Positions 33,282 to 43,934 of a stretch of DNA of 64,000 nucleotides are shown here, in pieces. This stretch comes from Jackrogersella multiformis. Its lineage: Eukaryota; Ascomycota; Sordariomycetes; Xylariales; Hypoxylaceae. The notes beneath the pieces are model-generated. The model made no database searches, was not told the origin of the DNA, and saw only the letters and a program-made list of their open reading frames with translations. The first letter of the stretch is position 1. Every line of letters begins with the position of its first letter. The position numbers and the translations under genes are program-made. The stretch covers positions 1,116,001 through 1,180,000 of the forward strand of contig CADCXD010000011.1 in the NCBI GenBank assembly GCA_902806575.1, written 5' to 3'.

Positions 33282-33703
33282 ATGTCTTCAAACGGCAGCT
33301 ACTCGGGTATGAGGACTAGCTCTTACAATCCTAGTAGCTCTTCTACAACCGTAGTCCACGAGGAGTTCCGGTCTCCCAACGCTGGTACGTACCCGCCCCT
33401 ACTGAAAGATTCGACAGACGCCTTCAGCTAACATGACCAAAGGAGGCTACAAAGTTGATACTCACCGCCGAACCGGTGGTAGAAGTGTCACGATCTACAA
33501 TCATCATAGCTCAGGCTATGAGGCTAATGCCCCACACCCTGCGTATGGGGGCTCTAGCAACACTAAGGAGTCCAGGCAATCAACTTCTCGATCGTAAGAA
33601 TATACCGGACGACTGCTAACAACACATCATTCACGCCTGTGTTTGCAGTTCGGGTCAGGCAATTCAGGTTTCTAAAACAATAGACCGGATGTCGGCGTCT
33701 TAA
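33282..33703 (+). CDS. Small Ser/Tyr/Gly-rich hypothetical protein
   Basis: Not recognised as a known family. Exons 33282-33384, 33443-33593 and 33649-33703 encode 102 residues. Exons join in phase at GCT-G|GA and TC|T, with a GCTAAC branch site in both introns. The protein is low in hydrophobic residues and rich in Ser, Tyr, Gly and Asn: it begins MSSNGSYSGMRTSSYNPS, has GGYKVDTHRRTGGRSVTIYN in the middle and ends SKTIDRMSAS. No signal peptide, Cys or membrane helix. The long pyrimidine-rich leader and TATA-like box suggest good expression. It looks intrinsically disordered; function unknown. Confidence 0.65.
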
Positions 33704-34546
33704 GTTTTTGCAGATGGGACACGCCAAGATATCTCATCATTCTCGGCAGCTGATAACTCATCAAGAAGATTGTATAGCCTCGGGGCATATAGATTTGTAT
33801 GGTTACTAGCTTCACTTCGTTGTAGTCTGGTGTAATGTTATATTTCGCACTTAACCACAGACGAGCCAAAACATTACGCGTGTGCCGATGTAACTATGTA
33901 CCTGTATGTAGTTGGCCTATAATGGCTTCGCCTCTACGAGGTTAACAAACGCCATTTCGTTATTCGCTACCTTCCGTAAGGTACCTAAGGAAGGTAACAT
34001 ATATGCAGGAACCTATGCCGTGCAGTGGTATGTGGCCTATCTGTGACACCTCGTGAAGAACGTGATATGATCGACCAATCTCCAAGAACCAAATGCAGCT
34101 TGCTTTGCCGCTACTACTCGATTGGTAGGATCGGTGCATTGAATTCTTCCGCCTGCTCTATGTATGGACTCCGATTAATGCTAGCAAACAGTGAGAAATG
34201 GGGTTTTCCCAATCGCAGCAAGATCAAGCGTAGCAGTTTTGTACAAATGCTATCCCCCTACTAGTATCAACCAAGCCAACACATCTGTGAGACTAAAAAA
34301 GCAGGGACAAGCAAGTCATAATTCATATTACTCCGCAATAATAAAATAGAAATAAAATAGAAATAAAATAGAAATAGAAATAGAAATAAAATAAAATAAA
34401 ATAAATACTAGGTTAGGCCCTTCACAGCAGATACGAGACGACAGTCTTCTCACTTGCGGAAGTCCTGGATCCAAATCAGGGATAGGTAGGTACTGACTCC
34501 TTACCTACCCCCACCTACTCTCCCGTGTGTTAATAATATTATCCCC
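33704..34546. other. Convergent intergenic region
   Basis: Contains an AAATAGAAATA-type microsatellite at 34338-34405. A plus-strand frame at 34025-34264 has no domain or splice support. Confidence 0.55.
34338..34405. repeat. ATAAAATAGA microsatellite
   Basis: Alternating AATAAAATAG, AAATAG and AAATAAAATA units. Confidence 0.8.
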
Positions 34547-35138
34547 TCACCCTCGATGGTAGTCATCACGCTCTGTCTCAAAGTAGCGCGACATCTCTAT
34601 GCCAGAGTTATCGTAGCCGCACTTGACATAAAAGGGCTCGTTGCGTGGGCCACAATTGAGTATGTTCTTGTAGCAGCCTAAGTTGATGGCGACGGAGTCT
34701 AAGGCTTGGATCATCTTTAGACCGAGCCCCTTGCCCTGATGCTCCTTAGCTATCGAGATCTCTTCGATGTGGCCACATTTGCCGCGATCGTGTATGCTGC
34801 CACGGTGAGAATTTCGAATTGGGGGGGGTTCATGGTATAATTAGAAGGGGGGCGTACAATTTCTTCTCTACCACCAAAGCACCCGTTCCAACTATGCGTC
34901 GTTCATGCTCGATTACCGCGAAGTAATATGTACCCTTAGACTCGACCATCTCGTCGTACTGTTCAACGAAGTCGGCCTCGCTGACATCTCCGACCCATGT
35001 GAGAACTCGCAAGCAGTCGAAAAACCCTTTACTATAATCCCCCCTCTCCAGTGGGCGGATAACGAAGCCACTGGGTAAAGAGCCAGTAACGTCGGGTGAG
35101 ATGAGGGAAGCCGAGAAGAGAACTTGCGTGTCACCCAT
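34547..35138 (-). CDS. gna1: Glucosamine-6-phosphate N-acetyltransferase
   Basis: GNAT enzyme making N-acetylglucosamine-6-phosphate for chitin, N-glycans and GPI anchors. Exons 35138-34858 and 34796-34547 give 176 residues (yeast Gna1 is 159). Conserved blocks: FVIRPLERGDYSKGFFDCLRVLTWVGDVSE at the N-terminus, YYFAVIEHERRIVGTGALVVEKKFIHDRGKCGHIEEISI across the splice, HQGKGLGLKMIQAL as the acetyl-CoA pyrophosphate loop (Q-x-x-G-x-G), and the C-terminal GCYKNILNCGPRNEPFYVKCGY substrate/dimer region. The intron (34797-34857) has two poly-C runs on the sense strand. The frame that continues as YAPLLIIP is intronic. Confidence 0.94.
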
Positions 35139-35627
35139 TGCAGGCCAACGGTCTTGTTGAGGTTCTAAGGTGGTCGAATAGGTATATATATAGAAAGAGA
35201 GAGAGATAAATAGATAGATAGATATATAGATACCTTATATATACATATGTAGAACAGAACCTAGGTTAGGTACCTAGGTATACCTAATAACAGATACCTA
35301 CCTAGGTAGAATCTCGTCCTGAATTTAAGAAAGTAAAAAGTATTAAATGCCGGCACCTCTGAGGGGTTTAGTACGCATTAAGTGATATTCCTCTAGATAG
35401 GCATATAAGATGTCTAATAATTGCATATATGAACGAGTTGCATCAATCACATTGATGTTTTAATCACTGTTATAATACCTTAGGTACCTTAGGTAGGTAC
35501 CTAGGTCATCCTTATTTCTGCCTCCCCTTTTCTACTACAAGCCTCCCGAATAACCTAAAGGTATCATCACTCGTGTCCATAACGACCATAACGACCAACA
35601 ACGACCACCTTTCTAAATAGGTATTCC
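35139..35627. other. Intergenic, gna1 promoter
   Basis: GATA-type microsatellite at 35196-35232 and octamer blocks at 35258-35310 and 35478-35505. No gene seen. Confidence 0.55.
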
Positions 35628-37067
35628 TCAGTCATCAAAGCTCTCCAACAATACCGGCAGTGTCTCCGGGCTATCCTCGAGATATCCCTGGTCTACCAGT
35701 GTCTCTATAGACATTTGCGCGTATTTGGTCCCCGTCTTCGTATCCCTTGCTTTCCAATACAGCCGCGCCAAAATCTCATATTGGCTAGCATAAAGCGGTG
35801 CGAGATCCTCTGCTCGCATCAGTTCAAGTATTTCGCGTGTCAGCTTGACAGCCTTGGTTCCGTCCCAGGCTTCGACCGCATTCATAACTTCTTGTCGCAT
35901 ATCGTTGATCTTCGCTCTGCGGTAGTCGGAAGCGGCGATTTCAGCTTTAGACGCTGTGCAAAGAGAGCATGTACAGTTGAATCCCCACTTCAACAAACTT
36001 GTCTGTCTCTCCTCACGAGTCTTTCCCATAGGTACGTCTAGGACAAGTGCCACAAAGGAAATCATCAGTGTCGTGCTCTAGATATCACAAGATGGGCAAG
36101 TGCGGGCATACAGGTGATGCTGATCTCCTCTCCGGGCTCGATATCTCTTAGAGCAATAATACTAACGGCCAAGCTTGATGGCGTGAATCTTATGAAAGAA
36201 CTACCACCAATTTTTAGTTTCTCACTCATCTCTCGAGCTGTTGCCACGCTAAATTTACACTTACTTTGGATAGCATGCATGGTTAATTCTCTGCCGCTTT
36301 TGTCAGTCATCCGGTAGCACGGAGGGTTGATCAGGAGCGCCCACCGAGACCTTGGGATAGAGGGCCATATGCGATTCCCCTGCCAAGGTATAGGAAAACG
36401 CATTTGTTCGGAGCACATCCTCCATGATGTCAGCTGAGAAAGCACTGCTACGAGCTAACTGAAGGACGCGGTCTGGGTCCCACAGCTGATCGGCAGCTAT
36501 ATGGAGGAGCCGATATCCCTGCGCTCGCCTTACTTCTGTCGGGAAGTTCAGATTCACGATCATCGAAGCCCAGTCTGCCATGATTACTTCGGCACGGTTG
36601 ACACGACGTGTGGCGACCAACCCCTTTCCTCTACCAGGAATGTCGACGGTTTCGTATGCGTCTTCGGCACGGTTTTTAGAAAGGGATTTCGTGTGAGTAT
36701 AGTCGGAGTCATTCAGTATCTCAATACTGTTCGCAGCAATCTCGGGCGTTGTAATCATGCTGACGCCTCCGTTGCCATGCTGAGAGTTGGTAAAGACGCA
36801 ATACCTGGTCGCCGGCGACTTCTCTGCACCCACGCACTCTGGCGGATGTGTCCAAGGCGACCAGTCAATAGGTTGGTGAGCGGCATTCCCATCAACCAGG
36901 TGTGGGCATCCTAACTGCGCCTGAGATTGCAGCGCCGCCGGAATTACAAATGGACATTGGCCGATAGTCGCTGGAACGTGGCCGTGGGATATGGCGCATT
37001 GGCTCATAAATGGAAGGAAGCCCACGAGGCAGAGTAATCCAGCAAATGAACCAGCTCGGATACACAT
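35628..37067 (-). CDS. SET-domain protein with N-terminal signal peptide
   Basis: Exons 37067-36351, 36290-36265, 36200-36112 and 36037-35628 give 413 residues. The start MCIRAGSFAGLLCLVGFLPFM is a good signal peptide or anchor, followed by about 120 residues with several Cys and no recognised fold. The SET domain begins at about residue 145 (ETVDIPGRGKGLVATRRVNRAEVIMAD), continues with RINHACYPNSFIRF (the NHxCxPN S-adenosylmethionine/catalytic motif, assembled across a 26-nt exon) and IALRDIEPGEEISITY. A post-SET Cys pair, CTCSLC, follows, then a helical C-terminus. Relatives are SET/MYND-like proteins annotated as SET domain protein 5. All phases close. A methyltransferase entering the secretory pathway is unusual. 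Exon 2's acceptor could be 6 nt earlier, adding two residues. Confidence 0.85.
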
Positions 37068-37710
37068 TTTCGGACAGCATCACGTAGAGGAGATAATAAC
37101 TAGAGTGGTTTGTCAAGTTCATTGTTGGCAATGCGGTTCGGTTATAAGTATTAAGTATTTTGGCTACGGAGTCGATCTTAACTTTCCAAAGTTGAAGTGC
37201 CTGTTGAAGTTAATATTAATAGTTACCAGGTTCGGCTTTGTGGTTCGACCGGAGGGAGGTAAATAGCAAGGAACACGTTAAGCTGGATCGATCGTCATTA
37301 ATGGCCTCGAAGACGGAAGTTTTCTGTCGTCAAGTAGATGAAAACAACACAGAACATAGCTTGGGCGCTTAAACAGGCTGTATATATCTTGTCGATCGCA
37401 TGCCTAGCCACTATCTGCTTATATACGTTTTGAAGAAATCCTAGCCTCCGAGAAATCTGCGGCCCATCACATAGCCAAAATACCAAATATGGATGAGAAG
37501 CATCCGCTTCTGTACATTTTTGAATCCTCGCGGCAATGGCTAAGACCTTGGGCTAATATATCCGCCGGGCTTGTGTTATTATAATCTACTGAGTGATTAG
37601 CGGCCTCGGCAGCAAAATAATTTTCAACTGAAGCTGATAGTTAATAATAGTAATCGGCGGCTAAATATGTAAGCAAGGATATAATCACTTCGATAATGTG
37701 ACGCATTTTT

Positions 37711-37766
37711 CCTTTTTCCTTTTTCCTTTTTCCTTTTTCCTTTTTCCTTTTTCCTTTTTCCTTTAT
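37711..37766. repeat. CCTTTTT heptamer array
   Basis: Seven exact CCTTTTT units from 37711 to 37759, then a degenerate eighth. Confidence 0.9.
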
Positions 37767-37834
37767 CCTTTATTAATTACACTATATACGTATCCTTATA
37801 AATAAGGTATAATAAATTAAATTTTTATATTTTC

Positions 37835-37862
37835 GAGGCTTATAACGCATATTATAAGCCTC
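37835..37862. repeat. Perfect 11-bp inverted repeat
   Basis: GAGGCTTATAA, a 6-nt loop, then TTATAAGCCTC, within the AT-rich patch. Confidence 0.85.
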
Positions 37863-38005
37863 TTAACATTAATAATTAAAAAAGTTTAACTGATATGATT
37901 CTCGATAACAAGGTGATTAATCTCGGGGTATATAAATATTAAATTATATATCTAATTTTTATTTATGCCGATATAATATCCCTAGTCATTCACCTAACTA
38001 GCTAG

Positions 38006-39027
38006 TTAGAACTTATGAATCTGATCTTTTCGATAACCAAGTTCTTCTAATACACCCGGCTGTTGTCGGCTACCTACGAGGGTGTTCTCCATCGGCGGTG
38101 GCCCACAAACGAACACTTTGCAATCATTCGAATGGGGTGCTATTTCCTTGAGTAATTCTTTAGAAACGTACCCCTTTCTGAGTAGCGAGCCGTCTGTAGG
38201 TTGGCTGACTGTGTATGTAGCCTTGAAGCGGTTCGGGAAGCGAGTCTCGAACTCGTCGAATTCTTTCCTCAGGAGCAAGTCGGCATCAGTATTGACTCCA
38301 AATACGAGCTGGATCTTGGTGTGGTCGTCCGGGTTTTGCAAAATGCCACGAATAAGCTGATAAGCAGGAGTGATTCCGGCTCCACCGGCGATGAGGATAA
38401 TCTCCGAGTGTTTATTCGGCTCCCATTTGTATCCCGATATGCGGGTCACGAACCGTAGGGAGTCCCCAGGTTGAAGAGAGTGCAGATGGGTGCTCTGCTT
38501 ACCACCCGGGTATCGTTTTACCAGCAGCTCTATAGCACCCGGCTCATCTACCCGGGGAGGTCAGACTGGATTATTCGATGACGGAGATTTACCGAAATCG
38601 CTCACCTAGGGAATTAATTGGGGTGTAAGGGCGCAATACAGGAAGGGTGCTACCTCTTGGCCAAGAAAAGGTCAGGAGCGCGGCTTTCTCAAACATGTCA
38701 GCAATATTAACGGAGAACCAACTAACCTGCGAACATTTATGTCGGGAATGTGAGGGTATCATACTCACATGTCAAGGTCAAGCCACTGACGACATCCGGT
38801 CCTGGCAACTTGAAACGCAACCGCTTTGTATTGTGATTTACGGCCTCGGTGCTCTCGAGTTCTAAAGATAAAAACGCCGGGCCAGAGTGGAAAGCCTTCC
38901 TGGGCGCGCCGGAATCCGCATGGACGACACTCCTCATGTACGTATAGTAAAGCGCAGCTCCAGTACCGGCAACCGCTACTCCAGTTATGCCTCGCGACAG
39001 GCGGGTAGAGAGCAATGGAGAACTCAT
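38006..39027 (-). CDS. mcr1: NADH-cytochrome b5 reductase (Mcr1 type)
   Basis: FAD enzyme passing electrons from NADH to cytochrome b5 or similar acceptors; Mcr1 sits in the outer membrane/intermembrane space of mitochondria. Exons 39027-38769, 38683-38606 and 38547-38006 give 292 residues. The N-terminus (SRGITGVAVAGTGAALYYTY) is a basic-plus-hydrophobic membrane anchor. Then the FAD domain with KRLRFKLPGPD and the flavin motif RPYTPI, GGKQSTHLHSLQPGDSLRF, and the NADH domain with LIAGGAGITPAYQLI and CGPPPM near the C-terminus. Ends YRKDQIHKF, close to the usual KF end. Splice phases close. Confidence 0.92.
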
Positions 39028-39742
39028 TGTGGGCGTAGATGCTGTGCTCGTATTGATGAAGCGGTAGGTGATTATGTCTGGCTACTATCAGAGGAAACAA
39101 GGGTAGATAGAGCGAAGAATCAGGGATATTTATGAAAATGAATTATCCGATGAGAGCATCTAATCAAACGGACTTCCCCTATGAGATTCCACGAAGGATC
39201 AAGACTTCTAAAGTGACTCACAATCCCTTATAAAAGACGTGTTGATAAAAAAATAATATTATCACATGAGAGTTTGTTGTTTGATCTTTATTAATGAAAA
39301 ATAAGTTACACTTAAATATATGTTAAAGTATAAACAAAACACACTTAACCTAGATAAGGGTTCTTTTATATTATATTTATTTATTTCTTCGGTTATTTCT
39401 ATGTACGCCTTCACAATTACACCGGTGTTCGGAGTGCGCGGCAACTACGCAAGTCCGAGTCCGAAGCCTCTTACGTCGACAGTCAATATAATATTGTGTA
39501 TCACCAACAAATCTTTCACTAACCTGACCTAGGTACATAGGTACATTTATTAAGTAATGTCAAACCGTCATGTCTGCGTTAAACTACCTAGGTCAGGTAT
39601 TTCAACAAGTACATAAATCCCACATAATCAACCAACCACCAAATGTGACCGGTTTAAATATACCGAGTTTTGCCATGACAATGACATCCTGGGAATGCCA
39701 TCTTGGGAATGTCATCCCGTGGGTGTCATCCTATGAATGGTT
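39028..39742. other. Intergenic between mcr1 and amylase
   Basis: AT-rich upstream sequence of mcr1 and 3' flank of the amylase. The last octamer blocks of the window are near 39527-39545 and 39580-39600. GACATCCTGGGAATGCCATC / TCTTGGGAATGTCATC is a short direct repeat at about 39682-39715. No gene seen. Confidence 0.55.
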
Positions 39743-41341
39743 TTAAGAAGCAAGTAATACTACAGGTTCCCCATTGCTGACACTGATGCAAATATTGCCG
39801 CTGCTATCGGAGGTGAAAGTTCCAGTGCCAAAGGTATTGTTCCACGACCCGTTGGCGACCTGGGTGTTGAAACAGTAGTTTTTGGTTGACCCGAGTCCGC
39901 TGTTGGTCGTGAGAACAACAAGTTTGCCTCCTGCTCGACTCCAGGCGTACGCAGTATCCGCCACATACAAATGAGTCTGATCATTGCCGGCAAGACCACC
40001 CGCCGATTTCTTAGCTCCGGATAGTCGAGCGATAGCCTTGTACATGTCGGAGCTGGTACTGAAGCCACTCCGCCAGAGATCCTCGCGGTTAGCAGGGTCA
40101 GCGCCGCCAGAGTAAGCTTGCTCAGTGCCATAATACACGATAGGGATGCCTCTCGCAAGGATAACATAGGCAAGGGCATTTTTGAGCAGCGAGATGTCAT
40201 TCTTTGTATTCAACCATCGAGCGTTATCGTGGTTGTCCAGGAACGAGCCCAACGCGGAGGGATCAGGGAACATCGAGCTGACCTGGTTAAACATGTTAAC
40301 CATGTCCTGGCTCGAACCTGTCTGCTGGTAAAACCTGTTCATCGGGTAATACATGGGATAGTTTAGTAGCCCGGACATGAGACTAGCATAAGGGGAGACA
40401 TAGCTCGGATCACCGTGGAACACTTCACCGATTGTGTAGACTCCGGCGGCGGAAGAGAAGCCCGGCCAGAAGTCTTTCTCAACATGTTTCACGGTGTCGA
40501 TGCGAACGCCGTCAAAGCCATATTCCGTCACTAGCCATTTGATCCACGTCTGGTAGAGCGTGCGGATGTCGGAGCTTTGCGTGTCAAGGTCCGGGAGATC
40601 TGCAAGCCAGCAGTTTTCAACGGTATTCTGACTAGAATAGTCGATTGAGCAGTCAGTGTGATAAGAGCTCTCCTGGTCAAGCGGCGAGGGTTGGTGATCT
40701 GAGATGGCAGTAGGGCCTACGTGGTTCGCAACCACGTCAACCATCACATATATGCCCTATGAAGCCAGAGGTCAGCATGTAGTCAGTGCACGTAACTATC
40801 ATCTTCAGCATACCTTGCCATGCGCAGCGGTAACCAAGGCTTTGAGATCACCTGCCGTACCATGGTGAGAGTTGATACCATATCTATGTGGTAGAATCAA
40901 GATTAGTTTCAAATAAAATTTCAATATTAATTACATTCAGCAGACGCGGCTGATATATACAAATAACTCACAAATCTGTAGCCCAATACCCGTGGTACCC
41001 CTTGTCGCTGTCTAAAGTTCGTGGCATGATCAGCTACCTTAGGAACGAAAGACATCGTGAGGTGTTCAGGCAGACTCACTTGTTACAACAGGAGTAATCC
41101 AGATGGCATCGAATCCCATGCCAGCAATGTAGTCAAGCTTAGATTGGAGGCCTTGAAATGTGCCACCACAATAATTCGAGAGATCGCTACATGCACTACC
41201 ACCAGTATCGCTGCTGCTACGAGCAATACGATCCGTCAAGACAAAATATATGTTTCGACTTTTCCAACCATTTACATCTGCCGACAGAGATAGACTGGCT
41301 AGCTGGGCGATGAGAGCGAACGAAGCCCACGGAATCTGCAT
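39743..41341 (-). CDS. Secreted GH13 alpha-amylase (Taka-amylase type)
   Basis: Endo-acting starch hydrolase. Exons 41341-41080, 41011-40972, 40883-40814 and 40756-39743 give 461 residues. Signal peptide MQIPWASFALIAQLASLSLSA. GH13 regions in order: region I DVVANH; region II GFDGVRIDTVKHV (nucleophile Asp); region III IGEVFHGDP (acid/base Glu); region IV FLDNHDN (transition-state Asp). GYHGYWATDLYGIN and HHGTAGDLKALV are the usual domain A blocks; the C-terminal beta domain ends SNGEPVVLLAS. There is no starch-binding domain. It is the last gene before the AT-rich block; coding sequence shows no RIP-like decay. Phases at all junctions close. Confidence 0.93.
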
Positions 41342-41740
41342 GCTTGCCGGTATTTTTTGTAATTGAGTACTTATTTAGAAGAGGAACACTGTAGACTCCG
41401 AGTGAAGGTGCTGGTAGATAGAAGAACGGCTCGAGGGAGTGAAGAAAAAGAAAGGAAAGGAGAAGAAACATAAAGTAGCTATAATATATTACCGGTCTCC
41501 TTATGATATAGATTTTTCCAACTGCTAGTGGCGATCACATGTAGGTTAGCTAATAGAAGTCGAGCCTCGATTTCCGCGACCTCCTCCGGCCGCTTTAAAT
41601 AACGGGCCGATTTTGAATAGGACAGAGGCCGAGTGTTAAGAATAGCCGACTTGATAGAGCCGCCGACGAAGGCTCCATCGTCAACTCCGCCACCCCTGCT
41701 AGGGTTACATTTTCCCCGGTGTGATTTCAATTAACTCGCT
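41342..41740. other. Amylase promoter, boundary of AT-rich block
   Basis: Normal-composition sequence upstream of the amylase ends abruptly at about 41740. A minus-strand frame at 41479-41730 has no support as a gene. Confidence 0.6.
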
Positions 41741-42764
41741 TCTAATAGTTCACATGTAAACCTTAAAAGCTAAAGACTCGAATGACGCATAAATAATTAA
41801 GATTTCGCGATATGTTAATTATATTACCTCGGATTATTAAATAATTAAAGTATAAAATACGAGGACTTTATATATAAAAAGTGTTTAAATTTATAAAAAT
41901 TTATTATAATTAAATGAATTTTAAAAAACTTTATATAAAATTAATTTTAATTAATAAAAATATAAAATTTTAAATTTATAACGTTAATAATATTAAAAAA
42001 ATATATAAAATTAAATTTTATTTTATAAAGTTAAAAACGATATAATTAATTAAAAAAACTATTTACGATAAAAAGTAAAATTAAATTAAATTAAAAACGC
42101 GTTAAAATAAAAATAAAATTTAAAATTAATTAAATTATTTAATTAAAAGTTTTTAATAAAATAAAAATAAAAATATTAAAATATTAAACTCGAAACTTAA
42201 AATATATAAAATTAAAATATATGATTATTATAAATTAATATATATATATAATTAAATAAAAACTTAAAAAAATTAATATAAATATATATTAAACTTTTTT
42301 ATATTTTAAATTCGTTTTTATTAAATAATTTCGCGTTATAATTAATTATATATTTAATTATATATTTATTTATATTTAAAAATTAATTAATTAAAACGAA
42401 AAATAAAATTATTTAATATTATATTTAAATAATTTTATTAAAATATCGTTTTCGTTAATATTACTTATTTATATTAATAAATAACTTTTAAAACGTTTAA
42501 TTAAATAATATAAATTATATTTAAATAAAATATAAAATATAAAATATTCCGAAAATATTTTATAAATTATATATTATTTTTTAAATTTATTATATTTAAA
42601 ATAAATAATAATTTTATAATTTAATTTTAAACTTTTATAATTTATTTAATCTATAAAAATTTATATATAAAAAATATTAATTAATATAAACTTTATTTTT
42701 TTATAATAATATAATTAAAAGAAATAAAAAGAAAATAACGAAAATATTACGATAAAAATCCGAG

Positions 42765-42822
42765 CGTTTATCAAAAGTTATAATTATATAATTTATATTT
42801 AAAGTGATGGTTTATACGTTAA
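42765..42822 (+). repeat. Diverged repeat, copy 1
   Basis: About 55 bp centred on AAAAGTTATAATTATATAAT and ending TACGTTA; matches 53818-53875 with scattered transitions. Confidence 0.5.
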
Positions 42823-43766
42823 AAATAGCCCGTGCTTTATATTAATTAACTTTATTTCGCGATTTTATTTTTATTTTTATTGTTAAAAATAATAATTATT
42901 TTAAGATTTTTATTTAAATTTATTAATATATAATATATAATAATATTTCGCTTTTATTATATCGTAACGATTTATACTTTACCGTTAAATTAATAAAAAT
43001 TTATAATTAATTAATCGCGATAAATTAACGTAATAAAAATTTAATTAATAATTATTAAACTTTAAATACTTTACGATTATTTTTTTCGGTTTTTTAATTT
43101 CTTATTACTTAATGGTTTTTAATTTTTTTAATTATTAATTAAATTTAATTACGTTATTATTTTTTATAATATAATTTACGTATTAATATTCTTTTAATAA
43201 AATTAAACTTTTTTAATCGATTAAGTTTTTTTATAACTTTAAATTTTAATAACGATAATATTTTATAAATTATTACTTTTATTTATAATTATTAAAACTT
43301 TTAAATAATATAAAGGTTATATTAACCGCGTATAAATAATTTATTACTTTACGTAAATATATTATTAAATATAAAATTAATTTTTTTTATTAATATAAAG
43401 CTTTCGTATTATACGAAATTTAATAATAAAAACGTTATTTTATAGTTTTTAATAAATATTAAACGTTTAAAAGTTTAAATAAACATTTAATAAAACTTTA
43501 AAATTTATATTATAATTTATTTTATTAAATTTAAAGGTTTTATTAACTTTAATATCGATTTTTCGTTTTAATTATTTTTATATATTAATTAATTTCTTAA
43601 CCGATTTAAATTTTATAATATTATCAATAAAATTATTAAGGAAAAAAATAATCAACTTAATTAATTATTAAAAAAAATTATTTTTTAATTCTCGATTATT
43701 AATTTTTTAATATTATTAACGTTATTATTATTTTTATTAATTTATAATTTAAAAAAATAACTTTAG

Positions 43767-43934
43767 TACGAACTTTATAAGGTATATTTTAATATGAAAA
43801 ATTAATAGTTTTTCTGTTATTTTAAAACGGGCGAGAAATAAAATAAAGATTAAAAGTCCTTATCTTATTTATTTAATTTAAAGTATAAGGTATATATTTT
43901 TATTTAATGTAAGGACTTTTATAAAGTTATATTA
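43767..43934 (+). mobile_element. 168-bp TIR element (MITE-like), copy A
   Basis: Starts TACGAACTTTATAAGG, contains TTTTAAAACGGGCGAGAAA and AAAAGTCCTTATCTTATTTA, and ends ATAAAGTTATATTA. Aligns along its length with the other copies. Confidence 0.75.

Larger units (their letters stand above)
37068..38005. other. Intergenic with AT-rich patch
   Basis: A 937-bp gap. From about 37600 to 38000 the base composition drops to AT-rich and resembles the block at the right end of the window; it holds a CCTTTTT array and a perfect hairpin (listed separately). No coding frame. Confidence 0.6.

Noticed and set aside
34025..34264. 79-codon plus-strand frame between the Ser-rich gene and gna1
   Set aside because: No homology recognised, no promoter or splice support, ordinary chance length.
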